A stretch of 64,000 bases of DNA from NCBI GenBank assembly GCA_004352715.1, contig SCFE01000015.1:1915953-1979952 (forward strand), read 5' to 3'. Below, piece after piece: positions 25,942-37,885 of this stretch; the stretch's first letter is position 1, and the number at the start of each line of letters is the position of its first letter. Made by a program: the position numbers and the translations under genes. This stretch comes from Hofstenia miamia (lineage: Eukaryota; Xenacoelomorpha; Acoela). The notes below the pieces were generated by a model. That model worked only from the letters and a program-made list of their open reading frames with translations. It was not told where the DNA came from and made no database searches.

Positions 25942-26280
25942 CAGGGTAAGCCATAAGTAACTTGATATTTTAATTAGCCACAAAAATAAAAATAAAAACA
26001 ACCACAAAGTCAAAGTATATTTTTTATAATGATCAATACATGGGATTTATAAAAGTTAAATTAAATGTTCAATCGCGCCGCCATTGTTTGCAATAACCAT
26101 TTCACATCTTTTGTGCAAATTTTCTACTGAGCGGCGAAGTTCATCAACGGATATTTCATCGATTTCTTTAATGATCTTTTGTTTCAAGTCATCTAAATCA
26201 TTGGCCCGATATGAATGAAAAACTCGTGCCTTTAAAGTTCCCCACAGGTAGTAACATGCAAAAATCACTACATCCTCAAA
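25942..26280 (-). mobile_element. Mariner-superfamily transposon fragment, C-terminal end
   Basis: After a TA at 25940-25941 the terminus is CAGGGTAAGCCATAAGTAAC. An ORF on the minus strand (26268-26056) encodes the C-terminal end of a transposase: LWGTLKARVFHSYRANDLDD, then KIIKEIDEISVDELRRSVEN, ending NNGGAIEHLI. The closing NGGxIEHL motif is typical of mariner-family transposases in arthropods and other invertebrates. The rest of the element is missing, because a duplicated 660-bp sequence starts at 26281. Confidence 0.8.
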
Positions 26281-26903
26281 AAAAATATTTCAAATCTTGG
26301 AAGAAGTATCTATAAAAGCAAAATGCATTTTAGCATTGAGTCTGGTTTATCACCAAGGTGACACTGTAAAGATGTGATTCAAGCAGCATTCAATGGTGAA
26401 CCAATTATAATTGGACAATAAATTTTTTCATAATAGTTCTTGAAATATATGTTTTCAATGTATATTTTTGTTCATGAACAGTTCAAAACAATACAACCTC
26501 TATTTCTGAGCTCTAAGTACACAAGAACTACTTTTGGCCAAATTGAATTTACTTTCCGCCACATTGATTTTATTTTTGGCCAAATTAAATTTACTTTCCG
26601 CCAATTTGATCTTGAAATTGTATAGTTAGTTCTAAAATAACTGCAATAAAATTACACAATCAAAAACAGAATAACTCAATTTATCGACAAAGTTAATGAG
26701 ACATTCCGAAGAGAATAATTTATGTAATATTTTAATTCAATAAGTACAGACTGGTGAAACAGTTAATTTGTGTGAACATTTTAAAAAATTTCATAGGATC
26801 TTGTTCAAAACTAAGCAAAATATCCCGTGCTTAACAGATAAAACAAGAAATATTTTTTCAATTTAGCCGGTAATTTTGCCGGCTTTCCTTGAAATTTCTA
26901 GAT

Positions 26904-26935
<32 letters not shown>

Positions 26936-26940
26936 CATAA
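26281..26940. repeat. 660-bp duplicated sequence, copy 1
   Basis: It is essentially identical to 28877-29530 at a constant offset of 2596 bp. It carries a 61-codon ORF (26440-26625) whose end is built of four 7-residue repeats (TFGQIEF, TFRHIDF, IFGQIKF, TFRQFDL), encoded by 21/42-bp DNA repeats. Near its right end AGCCGG and CCGGCT form a hairpin, then CTAG and (TA)n. The copy ends at a 16-N gap (26945-26960). Confidence 0.85.
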
Positions 26941-26944
26941 ATAT

Positions 26945-26960
26945 NNNNNNNNNNNNNNNN
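26945..26960. other. Assembly gap
   Basis: 16 N. Another gap of 8 N lies at 27448-27455, next to palindromic TA-rich DNA. Confidence 0.95.
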
Positions 26961-28876
26961 ATACAGATAACCTTAAGAAAGTGTCATATAAGATTAAAGC
27001 CCTATTTAAGATAAAGAATAGAGAAACCTTAACTCATGGGTGCAGTGAGTGAATGAAATGCAGTACAACAAAACTCTAACCGTGTACCTAACCAAAGTTA
27101 AAGTGAAATGCCAGTCAAGTTGTACCACGGCTGGGTGCGCTTTAACTATGCAGGCGAATTTAAGAACACATAAGTTTTAATAAAATATAGTCAAGATAAA
27201 AAAGTAAAACGAATTTACTGAGAATAACTGAAGAGAACAAAAATAAATACATCACAATTATTTATATAAAATAGAAATGGTACTGTAAACAAAATCATAG
27301 CGTAAAAATATAGGCAAATAGCTGACAGGTACAAATTTGGTCTTGTGCTAAACTAATTTTGCCGCGTCACAAATATGCAGAAATTTAAACTAAAATATAT
27401 AGCACTGCTGTCATTTTGTCAAGTTACAATTGAAATAAATTCGTAAANNNNNNNNTATATATATGGATATATATATATCCGGATATATACAGTACATGTG
27501 TGGTTCAAAATAAAAATGTAAAAAATTGTTTTTTTGAATTACGAAAAATCACCAATTCATTAGTACCAAAAATTAGAACTCGAATTTTAATCAGATTTAA
27601 TTAATAAATATAGATTTTTGAAATACCCTACAATTCAATAATTGCATTTTTATTCCAATCAATCCGGTACCAAATATCATTGTATTGTGAAAATTGTCAA
27701 AAAAATACACAACTTCATGGATTAACACTTTTTGAAGTGCTGCCTGAGTTATAATTCACTAAATACTCTTTGTTTTTAAAAGATGCTTGTTGCTTAAGTA
27801 ATTTATACTTTTGTATTCTGGTCGTAATTTTGTTGTAAAGACTAATCAATTATTGCTAGATCCAGTAGAACATTAGAAGGCTTTTAAGAACTTAAAAATA
27901 TAAAGAAAATTGTAGAGAAAAGTTTTGTTACATTATACGAAGCTTATACCCTATTTTTCGAGACTAGGATAAAATAGTAATCAAGATAATCTATTAATTT
28001 TGTGTATTTCAGTAACTTTAATTTTCTGATTATCACGTGATTGAATATGAGAAAAAGAGAATAAATAATAAGACTGTTTATTAATTTATATTACAGCTAA
28101 GATCAAGAGTGTTTGAAGCTTTATATTATTACGGTAGTTTTTAAAAGTAAAAATTTAAGGTAAAGTGTAGTTTGGGGACATTGCTAATTTCATTATTAAG
28201 CAATCAATCTGATCTAAAAACAAAATATAGCTATTTATGTTTTCACTTATGTGTGAAACTTCTCAAATGCGTAATTGTATGTAGTTAAATATTGTTTTGG
28301 ACATCGTTATTCAGAATTGTAGAAGTGTCTATGTTAAGAAAATAATATTATTAAATTATTAAATAAAATATACTATCTAAATAGTTTCTGCTGTTGTTTA
28401 TGGAATTTATAAAACACGTTATCAACATTTCCATTTTCTTCAATAAACACAAAATTGAAGTAAAAATTTTGAATTTGAAAATCAGGCATTGCTAAAAAAA
28501 TAAATCTCTAACAAACTAATTTACCCTATTACACTTAATTGTTTAGCACCTTTGCTATAAATAACCATCTGTAGAAGTTGGCATATAATCAATTTCTTCC
28601 AAAGTTTTCTGATATCGCGCTTCTTCGTCCGGTGTTACTTCTCTATCACCTAAATGATTTATTTAGATTAATCGTAGTCAAAAAAAACTTGCNTTTAATA
28701 AGTTTCTCATTTTTTCAGTTTTCAAAAAGCAAATGCAATTGTTTAGACTGGGACTATATTATCTTAGGATTATCAATATTGAACGATAGTTCTCATCTTT
28801 CAAAAGTAAAGTGAAAAGCTAATCAGTGTTAAGAGTTCACAATTCGATAATCAAGGTACGTATCCAACACTGAAAG
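26961..28876. other. AT-rich stretch without recognised features
   Basis: I see no gene here. A palindromic ATATATATCCGGATATAT-type sequence lies near 27460-27490, after the 8-N gap, and a single N at 28693. Confidence 0.5.
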
Positions 28877-29520
28877 AAAAATATTTCAAATCTTGGAAGA
28901 AGTATCTATAAAAGCAAAATGCATTTTAGCATTGAGTCTGGTTTATCACCAAGGTGACACTGTAAAGATGTGATTCAAGCAGCATTCAATGGTGAACCAA
29001 TTATAATTGGACAATAAATTTTTTCATAATAGTTCTTGAAATATATGTTTTCAATGTATATTTTTGTTCATGAACAGTTCAAAACAATACAACCTCTATT
29101 TCTGAGCTCTAAGTACACAAGAACTACTTTTGGCCAAATTGAATTTACTTTCCGCCACATTGATTTTATTTTTGGCCAAATTAAATTTACTTTCCGCCAA
29201 TTTGATCTTGAAATTGTATAGTTAGTTCTAAAATAACTGCAATAAAATTACACAATCAAAAACAGAATAACTCAATTTATCGACAAAGTTAATGAGACAT
29301 TCCGAAGAGAATAATTTATGTAATATTTTAATTCAATAAGTACAGACTGGTGAAACAGTTAATTTGTGTGAACATTTTAAAAAATTTCATAGGATCTTGT
29401 TCAAAACTAAGCAAAATATCCCGTGCTTAACAGATAAAACAAGAAATATTTTTTCAATTTAGCCGGTAATTTTGCCGGCTTTCCTTGAAATTTCTAGATT
29501 ATATATATATATATATATAT

Positions 29521-29530
<10 letters not shown>
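28877..29530. repeat. 660-bp duplicated sequence, copy 2
   Basis: Second copy of 26281-26940, including the 61-codon repeat-bearing ORF at 29036-29221. Both flanks differ from those of copy 1. It continues into (TA)n at 29497-29550. Confidence 0.85.
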
Positions 29531-29550
<20 letters not shown>

Positions 29551-29551
<1 letters not shown>

Positions 29552-32450
29552 AAAACTTGCAGCCCTTTGAAATAATAAGAATTTTTTGCTATTCTAGTAA
29601 ACAGATGATTTAATTAGTAATACATATTCATCTCCTCAAAATATCATGAGGAAAATTACTTAATGATGCATGTTGAGACTTAAGAAAAAACACCTACGTG
29701 GTAAGTCTAATGTATTAATTATTTTTCATACATCTATAAAAATTATATATATATATATATATATAAAAGGTGACAAAACCTCCTGGCACAAACGTTTTCC
29801 GAAACCCCACTCAAAGCAAACACAGAATATTGATATGATTTCCAAAATATATTCACACACAACTAACATTCACGAAATAATGTTCAGTTTTCACACCCAG
29901 AGAGGGGACTGGGGCAACGTCCCCTCCCCCCTCAACAGAGCACAAATGTAGAGGACGATGGTTTATGAAATTCAGCATTTTTTCGGTTCGGTTTTGGTTT
30001 GCATCGACCGCTACACATATGTTTCCAGTCCTCATGAAATGTATGCCTATAACAATCATTGTACATATATATTAAGCATTTGTTCTACTCTATCTGCAGG
30101 GGTAGGCAATATTTAATTGATATTGCATTTATTGCAGTAATTGGAAGTCGATTAATCTATTGAATACTTTAGAAGAAAATTACCAATAATTTGCAATTAT
30201 TTAGAATTCACTAAAAACGTTCTCACGTGCATTAATGGATGAGAATTTTGCTGAAACATATAATCAACTCCCGACTCGAGAGTCATTATTGTCCTGTCTA
30301 CTAAATAGTATAGTATTGACTATTGCGAATGTATTTCACAGTTTTAAGAACCAAGAATATATTATGCTTCAACCACTGAATTCACTTTTTTGTATATTGA
30401 AGGCATAACATTAACCTCATTTCGCATTATTGTTATCTTCTGTCAGACCAGAGCCCTGATATTGTGTTGTCAAACCTAAAGAAATTAAGCAATGATCACA
30501 GATTTTTTATATAGAGGATTTGTGGCAGAACCAAATTTGCTTTTAGTGATTATGATTACTGGCAACATTCAACTTATATTTTTCTTGAACAATTTTTTTA
30601 CTGCTAACAGAAGTATGAGACATTCGTAACCTTGGCTGTTATTTTACTCCGATGATTTTTCTTTTAAAAAGTTTTTATGTGTTACATTTGGCTTTTATAC
30701 AACGCATAATATGATACGTTTACTGTAATTTTTAATCTATTATTTTCATGCCAATTATTGCCAAAACGAAACTAACAATGACAAATATAGGCATTTTGAA
30801 TGAAATGTCTATGAAATTATATTTTGCTAAGGTGAAAATAATTTGAACACATTTTCTGTATTTTTTACTTGTAGTGAAATATGGTGAATTCCATTGCAAT
30901 GGTAATAAAAACAATAGACAAATAAAGTATTAAATTCAAATTTTGGCAAATGTAGCGAACGGTATTTTTGGCAGCACAGTCTTAATAGAGAATGACCCCC
31001 CCATTCCTGTTCTTTCTTCTGTTAACAGGCGTTAAAGCCTCTGAGATGGACCTGCGGTGGGCTAGGGTTCGACTGAGCTATTGGAAAAATGGGGTGAAAT
31101 TGAAAAAAACATTATTACTCAACAGTTGTAGTGAATGCTATACAATTTCTCAGTCAACGTTTTGGAATTGTACATTAGTATTACATATTCTTTAAAAAAT
31201 CCATTTAGAATTTTCAATTTCAGTGAACAGAATTTATTATAAGTTTCTAACTATTTGTCAAAGTGGGGAGTTGATTCCGCCCCCCCCCCTCTGTAAACTT
31301 TCTAAATTTTAGCTTTTTGAAAATGCCGATATGGCTATGCTTCCTGACTTTTACTTTTATAGATTGAGAAGTATTCTGACGAAATTGTCTAATATATTTT
31401 GAGCATACTTTTGTTTGAACTTTTTCTAAAATTCCATGCTCGAAGTGACATTGGAAGCATAGGCTTGTCCATAGGAAATATTTTTCTGTCCTATCCCGTT
31501 CCATGACAATTTATGCCTGCCCCATTCCATCCCAATAAATGTTTCCCATTATGTTCCCATATGAATACCATTCCCATGGACAAAACTGGTGAACCACAAC
31601 TAAGGCATGGAGGAAACTTATTGAATGATTGTGTAAAGAGCAATAAATATCGAATAAAATTTAACATGTTGAGTTTTTGTAAAACAGTGTTTTTTCACAC
31701 ATTATATCAATATGCGTTTTTACCGAAAACTATTCTGTTTGTTCTCCATTTCAATATTTGATGTCCGTTTTTAAGCAAAGGGCTTTCCATGAATACAAAA
31801 AACAAGTATTATAAATTAACAAAGCTTAATAAAAATTATTATACTGGAAAAGTTCAAAACTTCAAAAAATTTCCACATTTTTCCTTCCTATCAATGAAAT
31901 GATGACGTCATCAAAGATAAAGATGACGTCACAGTCCATTTAATGGTCACAACTTGTAGAGGAAAGATTGTTTTAGTATCGTAAAAGGTTTCAAGAATAA
32001 TCTTTACTAGAAAAATTTGTAAGAGGTGGGCTGAATCAACCCTCCTGTGAGTTCAACAGACAAGAATATCCCTTGACAAATAGGGTTAACTATCCTCATA
32101 CTAGGATCAGTTAACAGAGTAACAACTTGTGTTCAAAATTCTCCTCATCTACTGAGCCACGGAGCACATAAGTGTGTTAGCCAACCTTAGTAAAGGCTGT
32201 ATAGGTTTAGGAAAAAAATTCACTCTTAATAATTTATAACATAACTGTTGAAATATAGTTAAAGAAACATGCCACTCAAGAGTATATATATGAAATAGTA
32301 AGCCTCAAATTAAATAGTTGGAGTTTGTTAATATCAAATTTTCTGTTTTGGTTAGCATGCCAAAAGCGCCGACTATTAAACTCCCCTAAAAAAACTTTTT
32401 TCAATAGTTGTAAAATTTTCAGAATAATGAATTTTTTATATATAGAAGAG
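29551..32450. other. Intergenic stretch with minor motifs
   Basis: No gene was recognised. A hAT-like terminus CAGGGGTAGGCAA lies near 30098 with no partner. Degenerate CCCATTCC/TTCCCAT strings occur at 31480-31580. Two TGACGTCA palindromes lie at 31903-31910 and 31924-31931. A (TA)n run is at 29745-29765. Confidence 0.4.
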
Positions 32451-32459
32451 TTCCCTTCT

Positions 32460-33564
32460 TCAGAAAAAAACTGGGTGCGCCTCTGATGCAGGCCCTCTGT
32501 CTCTTCGCAAATGCATCCGCGATTCCACGCAAGTCTTCTTTGTTGAACTCGTCTCACATTTTCTCAAGGGATGTCTTCAAAGTCGCAATACTTTGATGAA
32601 CTTTGCAATAGGAATTGGCCCCAAAATGCCCCACACAGAGAAGTCCTGGGGATTTACGTCAGGGGAATAGGGAGACCATTCTGTCGATGAAATGAACGTG
32701 TTCTGCACCACTCCTGGACACACTTGGCTACACACTTGACTTGATGTACTGGCGCTGAATCTTTTTGGAAAGTCCAAGCGTTGCCATTAAAATTTCTCTG
32801 ACTCCAGGATAGCATCTAACTCCAAGATAGCACAACCTTCTCCAATACCTCCTTTTGGTAGCAAGCAACATTCATTTTGACGCTAGGAGTGAGGAAAACC
32901 AGTGGAGTCTTGCCTGTTGCACAAATTCTGCCCACACCATGATCGAAACTGTGTGCTGGATTTTGCTGACGATGCGTTGAGCTGAATCAACGGTAGAAGC
33001 AGTTGGGGACCACATGCGGTTGTTTTGTTTGTTGAATTGGCGCTCCACAGTGAATATCTTCTCATCGGAGAGGAGAATGGATCGATGATTGTTATCCGCG
33101 GAGAAGCACTGTTGCAGCAATTTGACCCGTTGTAGCTTAAAGGCAGTCAAGTGGCGATCCTCTCTCAACACGTTGCACACACTTTCACTCAAATGGTTTT
33201 TGTGCAATTATCCTGGCTGATCTCCCTGGTTTTCGCCTGTTGCGTTGTCTAATTGCCACTTTCAGTTTGCGGGTCCTCACGGACCTTGACCTGCCAGAGC
33301 GATTGCTGTCAGAAGTGGAACCTGTCGATTTGTGGGTGGCAGAGGGAGCAATTCCACCTTCGTGCAAAGCGCCAACAGCAGCACGCTGAACTTCATTCTA
33401 AAAATGAACAGTAATAATGCACTTGACACTCAACAGCCAATCAACAGTAATAACTTCAACAGTAGCAATTATCAGCAGTAATTACAATCAATTAACGCTC
33501 ATTACATTGGCAGCAAGCGTGATTTTCTTTACATATAAATTGTGAGCCAGTACTTTTTTTCACC

Positions 33565-33567
<3 letters not shown>
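32460..33567 (-). pseudogene. Mariner-superfamily transposase pseudogene with its 5' terminus
   Basis: The right terminus, read on the minus strand from 33567, is CAGGGTGAAAAAAAGTACTG followed by GCTCAC, next to TA inside a (TA)n run. The transposase runs leftward with several frameshifts. It has a basic DNA-binding part (RSVRTRKLKVAIRQRNRRKP, about 33290), LSDEKIFTVE with the first catalytic Asp (about 33060), IMVWAEF (about 32940), KDSAPVHQ with the second Asp (about 32750), EWSPYSPDVNPQDFSVWGIL with the third acidic residue (about 32640), and a C-terminal DLRGIADAFAKRQRACI (about 32510). About 38 residues separate the second and third acidic residues, allowing for a frameshift. It cannot make an active enzyme. 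The left terminus was not found. Confidence 0.85.

Positions 33568-33604
<37 letters not shown>
33568..33604. repeat. (TA)n microsatellite at a transposon edge
   Basis: It directly abuts the mariner-family terminus, as expected for insertion at a TA target inside a TA microsatellite. Confidence 0.95.
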
Positions 33605-33609
<5 letters not shown>

Positions 33610-35560
33610 GTAAATGGCGTACTAGAACCAGTAGATGTTGAAATTGAAGCAGAAATCTAGGAAAGGCTGAGTGTTAAATCAGCTTAGAAAGTTAGGTTGA
33701 AAATTCCAAAGGGAATCTGGAGAAGCAACGTAGCAGTATAGACAGTAAATGTTAAAAAGTATTAGTTAGAATAGAAGCCAAGAGCATTACAAAGGTGAAC
33801 CAGAAAGTATTTGGAAATGCATAGGAAACAGAATCCAAGAAACCAAAAAAGAATTAAGAATGAATTCGTTAACACCAACCATTTTATTGGTAAGACTAAG
33901 ATAGCAAGGCAGTACAGAATAGATGTTTGATTGGCAAGAATAAGTCTATAGAAACTGCAGCAGAGGAAGTTAGCCAATGGCTTGTAGCAAAGAATGAGAA
34001 ATTGAGAAAGTATAATGCAAGAGATAAAGCTAAAGTGGTTGGAGGAGTGTGTGGTAAGTTATTTATTATACTGAGTGAATGATTCAGTAGGAGTGAGACA
34101 AACAACTTGAGAATAATACATGATAGCTTTTGAGCTTAGTAATTTCAAGCAACATGACATGAGAAGAGAAAAATGATATTGAACAAAGAGTAGTTGATGT
34201 AAAGATCAGTTGCTCATGGACTAAGAAATTGTGGAGAAGGCACATCAGATAGGTTTTAAACGGGCTGACTGAGATGGGTACAGACTGAGACTTAGGGTAT
34301 TTCAGAGATTCCTGGTTGAAGTTTATACTGGTAAGTGTGCAACAGTGACAGTTAAATACTGATAAGTATTGAGCAAGCTGTCGTTGCAGAGGCATTGGGA
34401 TTAAAGTTAATTGTAGATAGGCAAAATAAGGTATCATTGCTTAAAGTTAGGATAGAGTTGAGAGAAATTGGGACAGAGGGATAGAAAGTGAGAAAAAGAA
34501 AGCACATCAGAATGGGTTTTAGCAAGAGAGACAGACATGATATAAGCAGAAGACATTGCATGGAAAGTACTGGATGAATACATAAAGCTGCAACAGAGAA
34601 GAGAACAAAAAGTGGCCAATGAACGCATAATCAAAAAGAGAAGCAAAATCGCTGATTATGATAGTACAGGGATATGCAACATTAAGAGCAGTAAGCAAGA
34701 ACACAAAGGCATTTGAGAGAGTTAGATTTAGCTAGGTGGCAATGGAAGGAGTGATGATAGAGAAACAACATTGCTAGGGTAGATAGCCTGAAGAAGGCTC
34801 TCAATATTACTACAAACTAATGAATTTCTCATGTTGAAAATAGCACCAACATGTAAGCACACGATGAATTACAATAAATGAAGGCTAATAACTTGAACAA
34901 CAACTTTCTAGCTGTTTATTTTGTTTATTTGAATCCCTATCACTCTTTATTTCAATGAAAACATAATTCTATGTTAGAAGCAGAGTATGTTACTACAGAT
35001 CAATTTAAAAAGAAGAGTAAGCATTAAAATTGAATAAATATATTATAGTAAAGCATTTGACGCTGTATGAGTATTGAAGACATATAGGGAACTAGAATGT
35101 TACAGAAGTAGACTGGGTTTATAAAGAAAGAATTGTGAAGATCACAGACTAGGTAAATTGTCATAGTAAAGTTTAGGATTGGCGTGTTCCAAATATATAT
35201 TAAGCATAATTCCAATCACAAAAACCTAACTGAAGAATATAGAGCATGATAGAACTGTGAGTAACATATGATAGTTTGAAGAAGTATTCTCGTTCAAAAT
35301 AATCTTTTACAAGTAAGTGGAGACTTTGGTGGAAGCCAAGCATTTAGTCTGGTTTGGAGTTTGCATTAGCTGATCAACAGTCTTATTATTAGAAGAATGT
35401 GTACAAGGAGGAAGAATCAAAGACAAAGAACTTGGGTAAGGCATACAAGAAAACAACGGCAGTAAAGAAAATTCAAATTGATCATGAAGAGAAGACAGAG
35501 AGATTGAGGAAAGAATATAGGGGTACAGAAACGAAGATCTGCAAAACATAGCATTTAATG
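33605..35560 (+). pseudogene. Purine-skewed decayed coding block, possibly LINE-derived
   Basis: The plus strand is rich in A and G with few C (for example 20 G against 1 C at 34441-34500). That is why long Ser/Leu/Phe-rich antisense frames appear. Short sense frames look like decayed protein: LEPVDVEIEAEI (about 33620), AWKVLDEYIKLQQRREQKVA (about 34560), and reverse-transcriptase block-A-like strings TKAFERVRF (about 34705) and SKAFDAV (about 35050). Stops and frameshifts are too many for any product. The LINE reading rests only on those two short strings. Confidence 0.4.
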
Positions 35561-36610
35561 TTCAAAAAGTATAGAAGTGGGACAAAGATATATTTCCAAA
35601 GGCATTTTTAGATTTTTTTTAAATTTTAAATTTTAATATTTATTTGTTAACTGGCTTCAAATGAGGAAGACTGTTCAATAAAACTAGTTTAAGAACATGT
35701 AACATAGGCCCTATGAAAATATTTTATGATAGCAAAGTATATTTTGCAAGAAAATGTAATAATATTTTCGCTCATTCTATTCATTAACAAAATTGGAGCG
35801 GACTGTGCTAGTAATAAAATGGGAATAATTCATTCGATTTGTCACCCAATATATGGTATACAACAATTCACTGATTTCAACACTAAATAAATTAGTTTAT
35901 GATTTCAGTATACATGTAATAACCAATGTTGGAACCGTGCCATGGTTTATATCATGCAGTGCCGTACTGTGCCACAACGTCCCATACTTACAAAAAATTT
36001 CGTGCCCGTGCTCACATCAAAGTGTGTATCAAACATATTTGTTGCTTTGATTCTCTAAATCTATAAATGTGCATATTAAAATCATTGAAAGTTTTGTTTC
36101 TAGAACAATTTGTTAAAGTATTGAAAATATTTGTTGCCAAAACATTTCATTCATAGAGGTTTAATCTAAAATGACTTTTATATTGAAAGAAACATTAATA
36201 GATTTTCGTGCCTTACCATACTCGGGCCTTAGCTTCTGTGTAATAATGCATACAGATGTAGTTGCTTTCACTGTAAAGAGTAAAGTTAGTATTGTAAATT
36301 ATAATATTGAAAATATACTAATGTTAAAATAATCCTCTGATGAATATAATTTACAGTGTGTGAAATTTGATGCAAGTTTAAATATTTACTACCAATCAAG
36401 GTAAGCACATGTATGCATGTATGTTTTCATTTGAAGGCATAAAAGTTTATTTGTTGTAAGTGTTAGAAGGAAGAGGGCAGTTTTTTAGAATACAGATAGC
36501 ATTGAGCAGTGTTTATATTAAACGTAAATAATCATTAGTAGGGCGGCCCAAAAGTCAATATGTCAATACGGTCAAAATAATGTCAAAATTACCAGATTTA
36601 AGAAATATAA
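35561..36610. other. AT-rich stretch without recognised features
   Basis: I see no gene, structured repeat or RNA gene here. Confidence 0.5.
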
Positions 36611-36616
36611 TCAAAA

Positions 36617-37260
36617 TTGGCAATTTCTGAAATAAAGTCAAATGTATGCAATCAATTCGTAGAAATTGGTTATTTTATTTTGTTACTCGCTGACGCTGCT
36701 GCATACATTGTAGCTGCTGGTAAATGTCTTAAGAACATTTACTCAAGACATTTACGTGTGACATGCATGGCGCATTTACTCCATAATTGTGCTGAGAATA
36801 TCAGTAGCAAATACAAGAAGCTGATGGCCACCTCTCGCATGGTTACATGGTTGTAAAATGTCTTCGTTGCCAGACGACGGGGAAACAATAGACCTTGTCA
36901 AAACAGCAGTCAGAAGAGTAGAATTAGAAATGGAATTAACGGGATTACCCTGTGTTATTGTGGTCTTTTCGAACTAATTGACAAAGTAGAATACCGCAAA
37001 TATTCTATGATCCAAGCATACAACAACTTGCAGTGCTTTGACTGCAAAGAAGATCGATGTGTACTTCGGGATTACATCCAATGAAGAGTCGAGCAAAACT
37101 ACTTGCCAGAAATCAGTCCGTGCAATCGTGCACGGCTACGATATGTTCCGTTGAAATAAGCTTCTCTCTTCTGAAGAAAATATTGTTGAAGGATCGCAAC
37201 TTTCAGCCTGAAAACTTGGAGAAATACGTTATCTTCAAATTTAACCATTGTCCTGATAAA
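36617..37260 (+). pseudogene. hAT-like transposase relic
   Basis: The first part (36617-36853) encodes ILLLADAAAYIVAAGKCLKN and VTCMAHLLHNCAENIS, matching the LxxDAAxYMxKAGxxLK ... HVTCLAHxLHxxAEEI core of a widespread hAT-like transposase family. A second part in another frame (about 37137-37245) encodes CSVEISFSLLKKILLKDRNF and PENLEKYVIF, the C-terminal dimerisation segment of the same family (SVEVERSFSxxKxLLxDxRxxFxxENLxxH). The middle of the protein is mostly missing and there are stops and frameshifts, so it is inactive. The first ORF starts at a TTG, so no real start is visible. Confidence 0.7.
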
Positions 37261-37664
37261 TTTTTCATCTTGATCGCCATTTTTAGCCCTAAAGTGTAAA
37301 TTGAACAATCGTTAGGTCAAAAATGGTAGTTTTTGAAAAAAATTGGATCGCCTTAGTCATTGGTAATCTACTGATGGTGAATTAGTTGCATTGGTAAGCC
37401 CTCTTGGCAATGAATAACGCGTAAGTAGCTGCTTTCATTTATGAATTTTATCACTATCATGTTTTTTGAAATCTATTAATGAAAAAATACCTCAAAAAAG
37501 ACTTTCATCAAACTTCTAGTATTTTATTAATTATGTTCAAGAACGTTGTTTGACTTCAAAATAAATTAATAACTTCCCTTCAATGGCTTCTTGGCATTTG
37601 TTAATTCGAACTAAAATAATAAAAAATTTTGTTTTTACCCCAATCAGAACATTAATCTTCCATA

Positions 37665-37885
37665 AGCTTGTAGCATGTACCGAGCTGCTAGAGCGTTATG
37701 GACCATCACCTTCCAACTTATTCGCCACAAATAGTTCACCAGGGGGTCATCGAATACATACCACTCTACGGTGTACCAGTCTAGTTACTGCTTGTTCATT
37801 AGCAGATATTCGTGTTCATAGCGGGCCTGTAGCTCGTTTTTGCAAGTTAGGAGGGCAATGGCCCTGCAAAGTTCAATAGTTCAAT
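37665..37885. other. GC-richer island, coding-like on both strands
   Basis: The island of about 220 bp is clearly less AT-rich than its flanks. The minus strand reads RAIALLTCKNELQARYEHEY, one stop, then YTVEWYVFDDPLVNYLWRIS. The plus strand is open across the whole island. I do not recognise either reading. It is probably a fragment of a transposon or gene. Confidence 0.3.

Noticed and set aside
30098-30125. hAT-like terminus CAGGGGTAGGCAA as a full element
   Set aside because: No opposite terminus, target duplication or internal sequence was found, so it is noted only within the regional entry.
33762-34704. Several overlapping minus-strand ORFs rich in Ser, Leu and Phe
   Set aside because: They arise from the purine skew of the plus strand. 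None has protein-like composition or splice sites.
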